NCBI GenBank assembly: GCA_032821775.1
Contig: JAVLRN010000002.1
Coordinates: 3,534,001-3,598,000 of the forward strand
Length of the DNA: 64,000 bases
Reading direction: 5' to 3'
Source of the DNA: Sanguinoderma infundibulare
Taxonomy: Eukaryota; Basidiomycota; Agaricomycetes; Polyporales; Polyporaceae
Both the position numbers and the translations under genes were made by a program. The notes beneath the pieces were generated by a model. That model saw nothing but the letters and a program-made list of their open reading frames with translations, did no database searches and had not been told where the DNA came from. Positions 12,026 through 22,903 of this stretch are shown here, in pieces. Numbering within the stretch: position 1 is the first letter of the stretch; each line of letters begins with the position of its first letter.

Positions 12026-14193
12026 ATGGCGGCCATTGCCTCCTCCTCGTCTTCGCCCGTGCCCTCGGGCTCGACCCTGCGGCCGCCTCCCCGCAAAGAC
12101 GTTTTCAAGCGCAAGTTCCCGCTCGACCCCTTCTCCGGCCACTCCGCAGCCGCGCTCGCAGAGCCCTGGCTTCTCAAGATCGACGCGCTGCTCGGCGCGA
12201 CCGCCGTTCAGAGGCAGAATGTAATATTCGTTATTGGAGGTGCGTGCTTTTTATCGATCGCACCCAGGCCGAACTGAAATGAATGTGTGCTGCTGTGGGT
12301 GGAGCAGCACCGTCCTTGACAGAATTAGGCCCCCTCCTCCAGTCACGCCAGCTCGCAAAGTCGCTCGTTATCCTCGCCACTCACAAGCCGCCAGACATCC
12401 CTGCCATCGTCTACCCGTCGGTCCGCGTCCTCCGCCTCTCCTCGCCACTCGCCCTCGAGGATGCCGGTGCAGTCCGCTTCGTGGACGTCCTCGAGTGGGG
12501 AGAGCGCGTTGCCCGTACCTGGCGAAAACACGGTGGCGCCGGTGTGCTCGAGCTGTCCGAGGACGGTGACGTCTACAGCAATAGCGACCTGCAACCCCCG
12601 TCCCTCTTCCGCTTCGGTACGCAGTCTACGCCGACGTCGCCAGGCAGCTCCACCACACATTTCCCTGCCGAGTCCTCTGCCCCGCCATCTCCCTCGCGAC
12701 CGACGTCGCGCCCGTCCTCCATCGCCAGCACCCTGTTCCTGAGGAAAGGCATCGGATCTCTCCCGCCGCCAGATCCGTCCCAAAGGCCGTTCGACACGCT
12801 GATTAACTTCTTGCCCAAAGACGTCTCGGACAAGGCCCTGCTCAAGAACTCGATCCTCGTCACCACCATCTCTCGCCCATTTCTCAAGTCCACCGACGGC
12901 CCAGCGTCCACCATGCGTTCGCGCACGACGTCATCGTCCTCTTCGTCCCCGCGCTTCGTCCGACCGCGCTCGATTTTCAGCGCCTTCTCTCGGTCTTCGA
13001 GCTCCGTCTCCGATTACCTCCCACCGACGCCACCAAACCACTCTGCGGAGTCACTTCACCTGTCATCCTCTTCGCTTCCCGCCGCGCCAGAAAGAGCGCT
13101 TCTCGTGCACCTCCTTCCCTCCCCGCGCTCCAACGAGCCCCCAGGCGCGCGGAGACGACTGGTCGACAGCATGGAGTCTTTCCTCCTCGCGTTCTCCTTC
13201 CAGTCCACTCCGGGCGTGCAGCCCAAACCACGGACGTACTCGACAGGCACAAGACCATCACCTGCGCTCTCGAACAGCGCGCCGCTGGAGCTTGATCGCG
13301 CGCGGCCGTACGTGATGAATATCACGACGTTCTGCGATAGCGTGGGGTGCGATCCCGCGCTCGGCGTCCAATACTCCGAACCGGGGGAATACCAGTGGAC
13401 GGTCGCGGACATCGTGCTCTCTGGGGCGCTCGACGCGGACACCCCCTCCTCCTCGTCCTCCAATGTGAGCCCCGCGAATGTTAGTGCGGCCCTCGCGGGA
13501 GGGGGCGCAGCAGGAAGGTTTGGTGCTAGGCTGGCGAAGTCGAAGCGTGCATGGATCGCCGCCGCTGCGGATTTGGTGATCGTCCCGGACGAGAGCCAAA
13601 ATCAGAACGAGAACCAGGGCCAGTTGTGCGGCGTTCCTCCTCATGCTCATGTCACCGGCTCGGAGCGGGCTTCGAATCCGTCCACGCCCACGAGGGCGTT
13701 CAACCGGGCCGCGAGGAGCTCGTCCGCACCTTTGCTCTCGGCAGAGTGGGCCCCGGCGAACTTTGGCGGGAGGCCGATGTCGCATCCTGCGCATCAGCAG
13801 CAACAGCAGCAGCAGCCACATCCGCTAGCGCAACCTCCGGCCGTGGTGGCGCGGGACGGCAGGGGTGCATATGGTCGGGCTTCGACGCCCACACAAATTC
13901 GTTCCACGCCGACGCCGCCCACGATGAGCCCGAGTTCGACACTCAGCTCGTCGGTCGGGCCTCCCACCCCTCTGCAGTCGTCCGAGGGAAACTGCGTGGA
14001 CGTCAGGGTCGCGGAGGAGAAGGGGCAGGAGCCGGGCCTGAACATGAACCTCGCGGTGATGGCCGCGAGCACGGTCGAGATTGGGAGCATGGACGGAGAG
14101 GGGGATGGTGGCTGCTCCGCGAAGGGGGGCGTGAAGGTCGCGAAATGGAAGTTTTGGCGGCGGAGGGCGGGCTCGGGCGTTGTCAAGGCGTAA
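12026..14193 (+). CDS. Uncharacterised conserved-looking protein with low-complexity middle
   Basis: Two exons (12026-12239, 12308-14193) sum to 699 residues. I do not recognise the family. The first 130 residues look folded: KRKFPLDPFSGHSAAALAEP, then DALLGATAVQRQNVIFVIGG and QLAKSLVILATHK, suggesting an alpha/beta core. Most of the rest is Ser/Pro-rich, with a Gln run near 13797-13815 (about seven residues) and a short basic, aromatic end (KVAKWKFWRRRAG). An upstream in-frame ATG at 11816 would add 70 low-complexity residues; 12026 was preferred because the segment it opens leads directly into the ordered part. Intron phase across the 68-base intron is consistent. Function unknown. Confidence 0.75.
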
Positions 14194-16262
14194 CGCGCGT
14201 ATGGCACGTCGAGGAAGCGGAAGCGGCGGTACCGCTTGTCTAGGTTAGAAGAAGGTCAGTGGGTTCGTGTTCGGGATTCGCACTGTTGCGTGCCAAAGTT
14301 GATTGTTCGGGGATCGTAGTGTCGTGAGGATCCCGGACTGTCGTGAAAGGGAAGTCGGGCTCGAGTTTCGGGCTTTGGGTAGCGGACAAATTCACCCGCC
14401 CGACAAGACATTCATGGACTGGACGATGGACTCTGTGTGCCCCTCGCAGGTCGAGTTCGAGCTTTGGATTCGAGTTCCCTGCCGCTCTATCTCCCGTGCA
14501 TACCGACCTCCATGCTCACATTTATGGCCGCACATCAGTCTTGTGCGCGCCGTTCCACATGCCACATCTGCGTCTCTCTGCTTCTGGTGCTTCGAAACTA
14601 CCCACCCCACTCCGTGGTCACTCAATTGTATTATGAACAATCTCACGCCGGTCCCGCTCTCGATCGATACCGTCGTCTCTTCGCACTACTCTCTCGGGTC
14701 TCGTCTCTTGCTTGTGGGTCTGGAGGTCTCGTAATATATAGCACTAGCATACGCACACCACGCTCGCGTCCCTATCCTATCAACATCACTCGTTACGATC
14801 TCCTGCACATTACTCTCGGTTACAACTACATGGTATCAATATCTCCTCCGACTGCATTTGGATGGACCGACCCCTGCCCACGCTCGCTCCCGTTTTCGTT
14901 ATCGCTTACTACTGCATCGCAAGAGGGTCGCACCAGTCCCCCTGAGCTTATTTTCTAAGTAATTGCATCTCGACGTCTTGCTCAATGCGCATCGCGTTAT
15001 ATACGACTCAACCCCATCCGCATTCAATACGTTATCCGTCTAGTCCGGTTCTAGCTTAATTCCTTACTGCGCCTCCTCGCGAGCGCTCAACGTATGCACC
15101 GCATAATCATTCTACTGACTATAGCTAGTTGCCACCGCCACGGTCGATACTCTTTCCACAGGCACGGATACTCGGCTGGTCATGCAGCATAGACAGGGCG
15201 GCTCTCCTGTACGAATGCTTTGTCAATCGCCTGGCTAGTGCGGATTGTCACGGCATGACTCTTGAGCTTGATGGAAGTAAGTAGTAAAGGAAACTTGCCA
15301 AGCCCTGACACTCACTGACATGTTTTCGTGGGTTCTCAGCAATCTGGGAGCGACATTTTTGAGGCACCGGGACGAAACGCAAAGCTTGCCATGGGGGTCC
15401 GACGCTCCGAAGAGAGGTTAAATCAAAGAGTCACGTGAGGTAAGTCGGGGGGGGGATGATAATCCGAATATTTGCATGATTGACAATGAAGTGACCCAGA
15501 CCGCAACGTCCTGCCAGCCGGGCCAGTTTCCTCCCGGGTACCGGGCAAGACCTAGCAGCCTTCCCGCCATTTTTGTCCACACCCGATGATCATCGTAGGA
15601 ACAGCACAGAGTAAGGTAGTGTAGCATCCGAGTTCTGCACACGAAGCAACCGGTGCGGTTGGGCGATGCTTTCAAGTCACCGGTGCAGGTAAGCGCTATC
15701 AGATTTCGTCTTGCACTCTGCCCTCTTTATGTTTCCGATCTGCGGAACGTATGTGTGTAGAGATTTGATACCGGCTGCTGTGGGCTGCTGGCTGGGAACG
15801 GTGCCAGCGTTAGACCTACGCTTCATGACTGACGCCCCTGCCAAGGCTTCCCCATGTCGATGTTACGGAAGTCCACCAGTATATATCTGTTCACCTACTT
15901 ACCCCTCATCTCCATCCTTTCAACCTACAGAGCATCCAGAACGTTTGCTGTTGGTTTTCCAGGAGTGCTGTGTGTTCTGCAATTGGACGCTATAAGAGAC
16001 ATATCAATATCGGTTAAATAAAGCGGCGCGTGGGAAAAGGGAGGTGCAGCACTTGGGTCGCCAAAAAACCCAATTCTGTTGCCCTTGACCACCCCCCTCG
16101 CCAACACAACACACGTCCTCTCATCACCCCTGCCACCGTCGACCCCACTTGCTACCCCCTTTGACCCTTGTATCGATCTCACCGCACTGTCGCACCCAGA
16201 ACTTGAACTAGACAGAGCACCAGCCGTCACACGCAACCAGATACACCCCCTTCATCACCCCA
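14194..16262. other. Long intergenic region
   Basis: About 2 kb with no supported gene. It holds the 3' flank of the 699-residue gene and the promoter of DHH1. A G-run occurs at about 15449-15456. Open frames at 14303-14958 are short and lack recognisable features. Just before the DHH1 start the plus strand is rich in C, A and T, as in fungal 5' UTRs. Confidence 0.4.
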
Positions 16263-17950
16263 ATGTCTCAGCAAGCCCGCCCCTCCTCCTCCACCTCGTG
16301 CGTAATCCTTTTCCCATCGTGCTCACGTGTTCCTAATGTCCGTCCCACAGGCATACTGAGAACTGGAAAACGGGTCTGCGCCCACCACCAAAAGACTACC
16401 GTCCGCAGACCGAAGATGTGACGGCCACGAAAGGCGTCGAATTCGAAGACATGTTCCTCCGCCGCGAGCTCCTCATGGGCATCTTCGAGGCTGGCTTTGA
16501 GAAGCCTTCCCCGATCCAGGAGGAGGCCATCCCCGTCGCCCTCACCAAGCGCGACGTCCTCGCACGCGCAAAGAACGGCACCGGCAAGACCGCCGCGTTC
16601 GTCATCCCCTCCCTCCAGCAGGTCGACGTGACCAAGAACAAGATCCAGGCTCTGCTCCTCGTTCCCACCCGTGAGCTCGCGCTCCAAACGTCCCAGGTCT
16701 GCAAGACGCTCGGAAAACACATGGGCGCCCAAGTCATGGTCACCACCGGCGGGACCACCCTCAAGGACGACATCATGCGTCTGTCCGAAACCGTGCACGT
16801 GCTCGTCGGTACCCCGGGGCGCATACTCGACCTTGCTGGCAAGGGCGTCGCGGACCTGAGCGAGTGCCCGGTATTCGTCATGGACGAGGCCGACAAGCTG
16901 CTGTCGCCCGAGTTCGCGCCCGTCATGGAGCAGCTGCTGTCGTACCTCCCCAAGGACCGCCAGGTCATGTTGTTCAGCGCAACGTTCCCGATGATTGTGA
17001 AGGATTTCAGGGTGCGTGGTCCTTTGTCGCTCGTTGCCGATATCAGCTTGCCGACGATGTGCCGCAGGAGAAGCACATGAAGTCCCCCTACGAGATCAAC
17101 CTTATGGAAGAGCTCACCCTCCGCGGTGTCACACAATATTACGCCTATGTCGAGGAACGACAGAAGGTGCACTGTCTCAATACTCTATTCTCCAAGGTGT
17201 GTTCGTCTTGCCGCCCAATCAGACGGCTCGTGTGATCTCTGACGCTCGTTGCAGTTGCAAATTAACCAGTCTATCATATTCTGTAACTCTACAAACCGCG
17301 TCGAGCTCCTCGCCAAGAAGGTCACCGAGCTCGGCTACTCGTGTTTCTACTCGCATGCAAAGATGCTCCAGTCGCACCGCAACCGTGTCTTCCACGACTT
17401 CCGCAATGGCGTCTGCCGCAACCTTGTCTGCTCGGACCTCCTCACACGCGGTATCGACATCCAGGCGGTCAACGTCGTCATCAACTTCGACTTGCCCAAG
17501 AACGCGGAGACGTACCTCCACCGCATCGGCCGTTCGGGGCGATTCGGACACCTTGGTCTCGCCATCAACCTCGTCACGTACGAGGACCGCTTCAACCTGT
17601 ACAAGATTGAGCAGGAGCTCGGGACGGAGATCCAGCCGATCCCCCAACAGATCGACAGGGGCCTGTACGTGGCGCCGACAGGACCGGTCGAGGACAACGC
17701 GGAGCAACAGCAACAGCAGCAGCAGCAGCAGCAGCAGAAGGGCAAGGGTGTCGCCCAGCCGCCTCAGCCTCAGCCCCAACCTCAACCTCAGCCAGCACAG
17801 CGGCAGCCACAGCCTGGTCCCGCTAGGCAACAAGGACCATCTCAGGTCGTGTACCAGAGCGGCCCTCAGCAACGCATAAACGGCGGCGTGGTGCCCCAAC
17901 AGCAGCAACCATACCCGAATGGGTACCGCGGCGTCCCTGTCGCGCGATGA
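16263..17950 (+). CDS. DHH1: DEAD-box RNA helicase DHH1 (DDX6/Rck family)
   Basis: Four exons (16263-16297, 16351-17011, 17068-17196, 17255-17950) sum exactly to 506 residues. DHH1 acts in the cytoplasm and P-bodies to repress translation and promote mRNA decapping. All helicase motifs are present: the Q motif region [13 protein letters not shown], motif I AKNGTGKT, Ia PTRELA, GG, TPGR, motif II DEAD, motif III SAT, then SIIFCNS, motif V TRGIDIQ and motif [12 protein letters not shown]. The family signature [20 protein letters not shown] starts the core. The C-terminal tail is unusual for its 12-Gln run at 17705-17740 followed by Q/P dipeptide repeats. Such tails favour condensates in this family, which is an inference here. 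Confidence 0.95.
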
Positions 17951-19057
17951 AGTCTGACTTCGTCTGCGCACGACACTCATTAGCGCACCGGAGGAGGCAG
18001 GAGTGGATGGATGAGAGGAGAGGAGGGGGGAGGAAGAGGAGAGGAGAGCGCGGGGATGGATGTGAAATACACCGGTTGGACCACACGACATTTATGCTTT
18101 CGATTTCGCCTCAGCCGCCTCGGTTTCATCGCAACGACAAGAGGAGATCCTTGTACGATATCGTCATATTCGCGCCTCGAACGCTCGCATCGCACCACCA
18201 CCCCCTACCACCACTTGCAATCATCATCACCCACGCCGACGCCAATGTTTCCCTTGTCCTCTCCCTATCGTCTTCACCATCGTCACCATCTTAGGACTCG
18301 CACCCATGATACACCCCAGACTCGAGTCGACCAACTGTCTGCTGTTACACCACACTCAAGCTCACATCTTACACACCGTACATATACGATCGTCGTTACC
18401 GTCGCCGCCACCATCGCCAGCACCCAAGACAAGCGCCATCTCATCCACCCCTCAGACTCAAGCTTATCCCGTTCGACACCGACACCGACGAATAATGCGA
18501 TCGCGCCCGACGACTTTACTCTGCGCTCTACCGCTGTTGCTCTCCGTCTCTCCTGATTTGCTGCCGTTTGCCTCTCGTCCATCGCCGTCGGCTGTTTATT
18601 ATACGGTCATCGTTTTACTTTTCGCTACTAGTCTCGTCTACTATCCTCTCCGGATCTCCCTTGCCGCCGTTATGTGTTCGGCTCGTTGCATGTAGCTGTA
18701 GGTTCGCCGTCGTGAATTTCGGAATGCATAGCGTGTGTGGTCTTGCCAAGTTGCGTGTGGGTTGATTTTGAGGACTGCGTGAGCGTTTGAACGACCATGA
18801 TGCCAGCGCTGACGGTGATGAATTCCAATTTGGTGTGTCCAGAGTTTGACGGCGCTGTCTAAGGCTGTACGTGCATCCATCAGCAAGGCTTGCCACGGAC
18901 CGCGACGACGCTACAGCCCTCATGCGCTGACGACTTCTCCAACTGTACACACTGGCTTCCTAACACCTTCTTTGCATTTGAGCTACGATCACGAACCCCA
19001 AAGCTAGCTGAATCGAGCTTTCCGCATCGCGCCAAGGGCATCCGTCGCTAAACAGCT
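17951..19057. other. Intergenic region
   Basis: 3' flank of DHH1 (purine-rich to about 18060, then C/A/T-rich) and the promoter of the glycosyltransferase. No gene was supported in 1.1 kb. Confidence 0.4.
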
Positions 19058-20461
19058 ATGTCTCGCTCAGAAGAGGACCTACCACTATACTCTGGATCTT
19101 CCAGCCCAACTCTTCGCTATCGTTCTCCTCGTTCAGGGAGTCCCTCCGGGTTGCCCCTGCGCCGGAAGGTGGACCGCACAGTGCGCCAGCTTCTCCATCC
19201 CCATCGAATACTCGCGTTCCTCAAGGTTGCGTTGCCCGCGCTCGTCCTCCTCACTGTCGTTTCCCTTCTCTACTGGGAGCCCCACGTCGAAATCTCATTC
19301 TACCGCAAGTCGTGGGTCAAGCAGGAGGTCCTGACCGTCCCCCCGCTTGGCGGATGCTTCAACCCGCGCGCCATCTCGCCCGGCTACAACGCCACGGACG
19401 CGCTCTACGGCCCCCGGCGGACGGAGGTGCACGCGGGGACGGCGCTGCAGTTGGGCATGGACTGCTACGACTTTGCGGGCACGATACCGCCGCCCGAGCG
19501 CACGTCGCCTCCCCGCCCGATACCCGGCGAGCGGCGCGTGCAGTACCACACGTACTGGCGGACGGACCTGGCGGCGTTTGGCGAGCGGCAGGAGTGGATG
19601 CTCAAGTCGTTCTTCGCGACGCAGGACACGGAGCGGGCGCGGCTCGTGCTGTGGTCGAACGGGGACCTGGCGGGCAACGCGATCTTGCGCAAGTGGCTGG
19701 GAAGGTACCCCGAGGCGTTCGCGCTGAAGGTGGTGGACTACGCGGCGCTCGCGCGGGGGACGGAGCTCGAGCGGAGCGCGCTGCTGAACGTGAACGACGA
19801 GAAGGCGTGGATCGACGGAGATCTGGTGCGGCTGCTGGTCATCTGGGCGTACGGGGGCGTGTGGATCGACATGGACTCGCTGTTGACGAGGGACCTCGCG
19901 CCGCTGTTGGAGCACGAGTTTGTGACGCAGTGGGATTGCTACGGTGCGTCCTCGAGGATTGTTCTGTCCCACGTTTCCCCCCCTCCGGTTTTGACTGACT
20001 TGCCTCGTGCAGACAAGAAGTACGTCCCCATGAACGGCGCGCTGATGCACTTCCGCAAGCATTCGCCTTACCTGTGCGAAGCGTTCCACGTCATGGTCAC
20101 GTCCGAGCCCCCGCGCAAGGGCACGACGGACTGGGGCGCGCTTCTTTACCTCAAGCTTCGGCGGCGACTGCTCGCGGCGGGTATCCCGCCCTTCAAGGTC
20201 CTCCCGTTCTGCTTCTCCGATGCACGTTCGTGTCGGCTCGACAACCGCTTGCCTGATCCGTTCGTCCCTGATCCGTCCGACGGGCGGTGGACTATGGGAT
20301 ACGGCAGGGAAGAGGAGGGCGGGTTGGATCGTGCGCTGAAGAAGGTGTTCTCGGTGCACCTGCATAACCAGTGGGACAAGCCATTTCCGTCTGGCGGATG
20401 GGTCGAACGGCTGCTGTTGCGGAGGTACGAGCGGGAGATTGGGTCGCACGAGACGTCGTAG
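19058..20461 (+). CDS. Type II membrane glycosyltransferase, GT32-like (DXD)
   Basis: Two exons (19058-19943, 20013-20461) give 444 residues with consistent phase. A short cytosolic N-terminus is followed by a signal-anchor helix (FLKVALPALVLLTVVSLLYW, residues 49-68) and a lumenal catalytic domain, as in Golgi or ER sugar transferases. The core has YHTYWRTD, then RLVLWSNGDL and VRLLVIWAYGGVWIDMDSLL; the DMD triplet is the expected metal and sugar-nucleotide site of the 'DXD' sugar-binding (Gly_transf_sug/GT32-like) group. Downstream are PMNGALMHFRKHSPYL and VHLHNQWDKPFP. Donor and acceptor sugars cannot be told from sequence. The 3' half, with its downstream flank, recurs at 27808-28640. Confidence 0.85.
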   Translation: MSRSEEDLPLYSGSSSPTLRYRSPRSGSPSGLPLRRKVDRTVRQLLHPHRILAFLKVALPALVLLTVVSLLYWEPHVEISFYRKSWVKQEVLTVPPLGGCFNPRAISPGYNATDALYGPRRTEVHAGTALQLGMDCYDFAGTIPPPERTSPPRPIPGERRVQYHTYWRTDLAAFGERQEWMLKSFFATQDTERARLVLWSNGDLAGNAILRKWLGRYPEAFALKVVDYAALARGTELERSALLNVNDEKAWIDGDLVRLLVIWAYGGVWIDMDSLLTRDLAPLLEHEFVTQWDCYGASSRIVLSHVSPPPVLTDLPRADKKYVPMNGALMHFRKHSPYLCEAFHVMVTSEPPRKGTTDWGALLYLKLRRRLLAAGIPPFKVLPFCFSDARSCRLDNRLPDPFVPDPSDGRWTMGYGREEEGGLDRALKKVFSVHLHNQWDKPFPSGGWVERLLLRRYEREIGSHETS

Positions 20462-22857
20462 GCGACTGGTCTCGTAGGATATCTAGCGGTATATGCTATC
20501 TCGTTTTGCATCCCATCTCCCTGAATTCTAATCATGCGTGGACAGAAGCGGCGAGAACAATGCGCCTGTACAAACTTACAGACGTCTGCAACATTTGAAG
20601 ATTTGTGGAGATTTACTAGTCGCACATGTGGCTAGCGTCCAAGGTAGTGTGTGACGTTCGACCTCTCATGACCCCTCTGCTTGTCTATATCGATTACCCT
20701 TCTCGAGGCGAACGCATGCAGGTTTTGATTGTAAGCTACCCTGAAGGTACTTCTGTGGGGTGCATTTAGCAATCCAACCTCGAATTGCACCAACATCCCC
20801 GAGGCGTGATATCGGTGTGGTGCAGACAGCAACCCAGCGACGGGACCCAGCCCCTTGCTCGGATAGCGTTGTCTCACATTTTCATTAGTTACAGGGAACT
20901 GTAGGAATCGTTTGGCCGTGTCGCTCCTACGGAGGGACATCAAGCAGCACAAAGTCAGGTATGTTCTCAGCGTCTTAGATACTGTGCATGCTGCACTTCG
21001 CTCACCTGCTTCTTATGATGCGTAACAGTCATACGCTGGTTTAGGCGCATCGCGAAGCTGATTAGCTCAGACCCGCCCGCCGTAACCAGTACGCCAAAAG
21101 CAGTGTGGCTGAGATAGTTGCCTCTTCAGCCCCCGGCCGGTACATGTGCAGCTCCAGGGTCGGTTGTGCGAAGGGCGCCGACTCAGCGTCCTAGCAAGAT
21201 GAGTACTTCTCGCACAGCCAACGTGTCCCGCCCATTTAACGGGCCACCCCCTTCTGCTCGCTGGTGAGTGCCCCCTAAGACTCCGTTGTCTCACCATGAT
21301 CTCATTTTTGCTCGGTTTCGCCATATTCTCTTTCGGATTTCGGGTCCCAACTGGACATGCCCAGACCACAAATGCAGTATGCCTTCCCGAATACGATTGG
21401 GTATGTTCGATTGGATGTCAATGGCATTAGCAATATATAAATATATATTCACATTCTTAGATGACCAACTCAATGGCACAAAGCCCATGTTTGGTGGTGG
21501 CCTGGCTGGCGCATCCTTGCTATGGTGAGTATGTGTTTCTTACGACTGTGCTGCCAACAGTTGCTGACGCTGCCAGCGGCCCCGTGTCCAAGGTCCTTTT
21601 CATGTTGGTCCACTGAGCGGCACGGGCGCATCGTACGGGCCACTCGCGCAGGACGCGCCAAGTTGCTTATGTAATACGGTTGCTTATTCTATGCTGGCTG
21701 CGTGTGGGATCTGCCAGAGCAGCGGTATCTCTGAGTCAGTAATTGCAACTTTATAAACAGTGCTTGGTCTTGTTACTAATCATTGGCGGGTGTCAGCTGG
21801 GTCCCTTACTCTGCAAACTGCACAACGAAGTATAACCAAATGTGTGTGAGATGAATATTGCTGGCTATCATGACATACGTGCTGACCCTAGTAATTTGAG
21901 CTATCCATTACCCATTCCTGACCAAACTGCGGTGCCCAAATGGGCCTACTTGGACATAGCGGTGAGTTTCGACGTCTCTAAGAGTTCCGAATGCTTCCAT
22001 TCTGATACTTTTAATCATGCAGACCAGCGGCAAGTTTAATCTTACCGCGGCAGAAGCAGTCGCTGCACAAGGTCCCCTTCCTTCCTGCCTTCCGATTCCT
22101 TGTGTTACGATGTACTGAGTGTCACCTTGTTTCCAGCCAGTGCCGCTGCAACCTCATCTACGACTGGCATCGATGCTTCGCTTACCGTGACCAGCTCGAG
22201 AAACCCCGTAACAAGCTCAGGATCCAACCCGAGTACTACGAGTACTCAGGTACCTGTAGCAAGTTCGAGACGGAACGCAGGTGTTATTGCCGGGAGTGTT
22301 GTCGGCAGTGCAACACTCGTTTTAGGGACAATCGTCGCAGCCTGGTGGTGCCTCAGGCGGAAGCGTCGTGCCAGAGACGCGCACAGTGAGTCGACAGAAC
22401 TTCAGCACCTCTGGTGTGGTTTTGTTTTTGACACACTCGGGCTCCATTTTATAGACGAGCCGTCCCAAGAGCTGTTCTCCGATGAGCCGTCCAAGAGCCA
22501 TTCTCCGAGACGAGCGGCCGAAGTTCCATGGCTCAGATTTCACCTAGGGAGACCGCGGTGGGCATCACGGCGGTGCCGTCGGAATTGCGCTCCCTCCTCT
22601 CGATCTCTGCGACACCGTTGGCATCGTCTTCCGCTGGTGAAAACGGGAGTCACAGTCAGCTGTCGTCACACCTCCCGAGTTCGGACTCAAAAGATTCGCA
22701 GGTCATACTCTCGTATTCTGCTGCAACGTCCGACAGCATGCCGGCCGACAGGTCGCATTCGATTGCGGCCGCTACACCTACGCGGGAGTTGGATTCAGGC
22801 TGGCGAGACGCGAACGAAGAGACGGGGCCGCTACCGCCAGCCTATACCGCAACCTAG
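19787..22857 (+). repeat. Segmental duplication, unit A
   Basis: This 3 kb block (3' half of the glycosyltransferase, about 830 bases of intergenic DNA, and membrane protein gene A) recurs in the same orientation at 27808-30801. The two units are nearly identical in the glycosyltransferase 3' UTR (20459-20580 against 28434-28557) and more diverged in the membrane protein gene. The intergenic stretch 20462-21295 holds no gene of its own. Confidence 0.9.
21296..22857 (+). CDS. Single-pass membrane protein A, Ser/Thr-rich stalk, LPPAY tail
   Basis: Multi-exon gene; the ATG at 21296 starts a signal peptide (MISFLLGFAIFSFGFRVPTG). A Cys-containing ectodomain follows: SPCLVVAWLAHPCYG, SLCNTVAYSMLAACGICQSS, WVPYSANCTTKYN and PIPDQTAVPKWAYLDIA, recognisable as a common, uncharacterised basidiomycete surface family. 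A Ser/Thr stalk leads to one helix (VIAGSVVGSATLVLGTIVAA) with the basic stop WCLRRKRRARD. The tail ends ELDSGWRDANEETGPLPPAY plus TAT at 22857. Problem: using the acceptor at 22454 (equivalent to copy B) shifts the tail into a frame running to 22903. Only an alternative AAG acceptor at 22495 restores the LPPAY tail. Function unknown; likely plasma membrane or secretory path. Confidence 0.7.
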
Positions 22858-22903
22858 GACTTCTGTATTTGTCTGTATATTGTTGGAGCGACAACTCACG
22901 TGA

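Noticed and set aside
13258..13821. Long minus-strand open frame
   Set aside because: Antisense shadow of the GC-rich coding exon of the 699-residue gene; Arg/His-rich with no domain.
19295..20449. 384-codon minus-strand open frame
   Set aside because: Mirror of the glycosyltransferase coding strand. It crosses the intron and has the Arg/Pro-rich composition expected of a shadow of GC-rich codons.
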